A DNA stretch of 35,206 nucleotides, taken from positions 1 through 35,206 of IMG/VR virus record IMGVR_UViG_3300048442_000357. One strand, written 5' to 3'. How positions within the stretch are numbered: position 1 is the first letter of the stretch; every line of letters starts with the position of its first letter. The DNA is from a virus. This document shows positions 35,147 to 35,206 of the stretch, in pieces. A program made the translations under genes and the position numbers. The notes under the pieces are model-generated. The model did no database searches and was not told the origin of the DNA. It saw only the letters and a list, made by a program, of their open reading frames with translations.

Positions 35147-35206
35147 ATGGCGTCTCCAAATTCAAGAGCTGATCTTATCACATATTGTAAGAGGCAACTT
35201 GGTGAG
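35147..35206 (+). CDS. Start of a neck protein, probably gp13 (3' end outside window)
   Basis: Twenty codons are visible, MASPNSRADLITYCKRQLGE. This resembles the 'R....YC.R.LG.P.IEIN' N-terminus of cyanophage neck protein gp13, which closes the head-tail junction, and the position after the fibre region fits the T4 order (…wac-13-14-15). The same short N-terminal motif occurs in other phage structural proteins, so the identification is tentative. The purine tract in the terminator's 3' arm (AAGAAGGGA) is the only visible ribosome-binding candidate. Confidence 0.6.
   Translation, partial: MASPNSRADLITYCKRQLGE

Overview
The window reads as the late structural region of a marine T4-like cyanophage (cyanomyovirus) infecting Synechococcus or Prochlorococcus. 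Four things point there: a recognisable T4 gp8 homologue, a DUF4815 giant tail protein, cyanophage-type fibre N-termini (VARTDTFEKQR, MSFHINSDKEKIRG), and T4-type late promoter boxes (TATAAATA) before the main structural genes. All genes lie on the + strand, packed with short gaps or overlaps, and the DNA is AT-rich. No tRNA, integrase, CRISPR array or insertion sequence was seen, and no gene-free stretch exceeds about 100 bases.

Layout. (1) 1-3867: 3' part of a large virion protein in the place T4 uses for gp7. (2) 3928-5739: baseplate wedge gp8, preceded by overlapping late boxes. (3) A terminator and a late promoter back to back (5759-5803), then a 2706-residue DUF4815 tail/baseplate protein (5840-13960) and a small coiled-coil protein. 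(4) A 1403-residue fibre (14163-18374) containing a cupredoxin-like domain, and a 166-residue partner. (5) A late promoter and a 3126-residue fibre (18921-28301) that combines a beta-helix, repeated helical modules and GxGY repeats. (6) A 68-residue fibre-head module, a Gly/Tyr-rich adhesin-like protein and a Trp-rich small protein. (7) 30064-34887: an enzyme cassette of one sulfotransferase, four 2-oxoglutarate/Fe(II) oxygenase-like proteins and a flavin-dependent halogenase related to the cyanophage enzyme VirX1; the last four genes are coupled by 1-14 nt overlaps or a 2-nt gap. (8) A small coiled-coil gene, a terminator whose loop carries a late-promoter-like box, and the first 20 codons of what looks like neck protein gp13.

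How it works together. Regions 1-6 build the baseplate and the host-recognition fibres. T4 has gp9-gp12 and wac between gp8 and gp13; here that interval holds giant modular fibres and the tailoring enzymes. The fibres look assembled from a shared kit: GxGY beta repeats, a Cys-paired helical module, an aromatic CBM-like module and a short fibre-head module.

The most interesting feature is the enzyme cassette (hydroxylation, halogenation or iodination, sulfation) placed between adhesin genes and the neck gene. One inference worth testing is that it modifies Tyr/Trp/Pro-rich virion adhesins or another late product; a small-molecule role in the host is the main alternative. A second notable feature is a virion fibre with a complete type-1 copper ligand set (His, Cys, His, Met) in amicyanin-like spacing.
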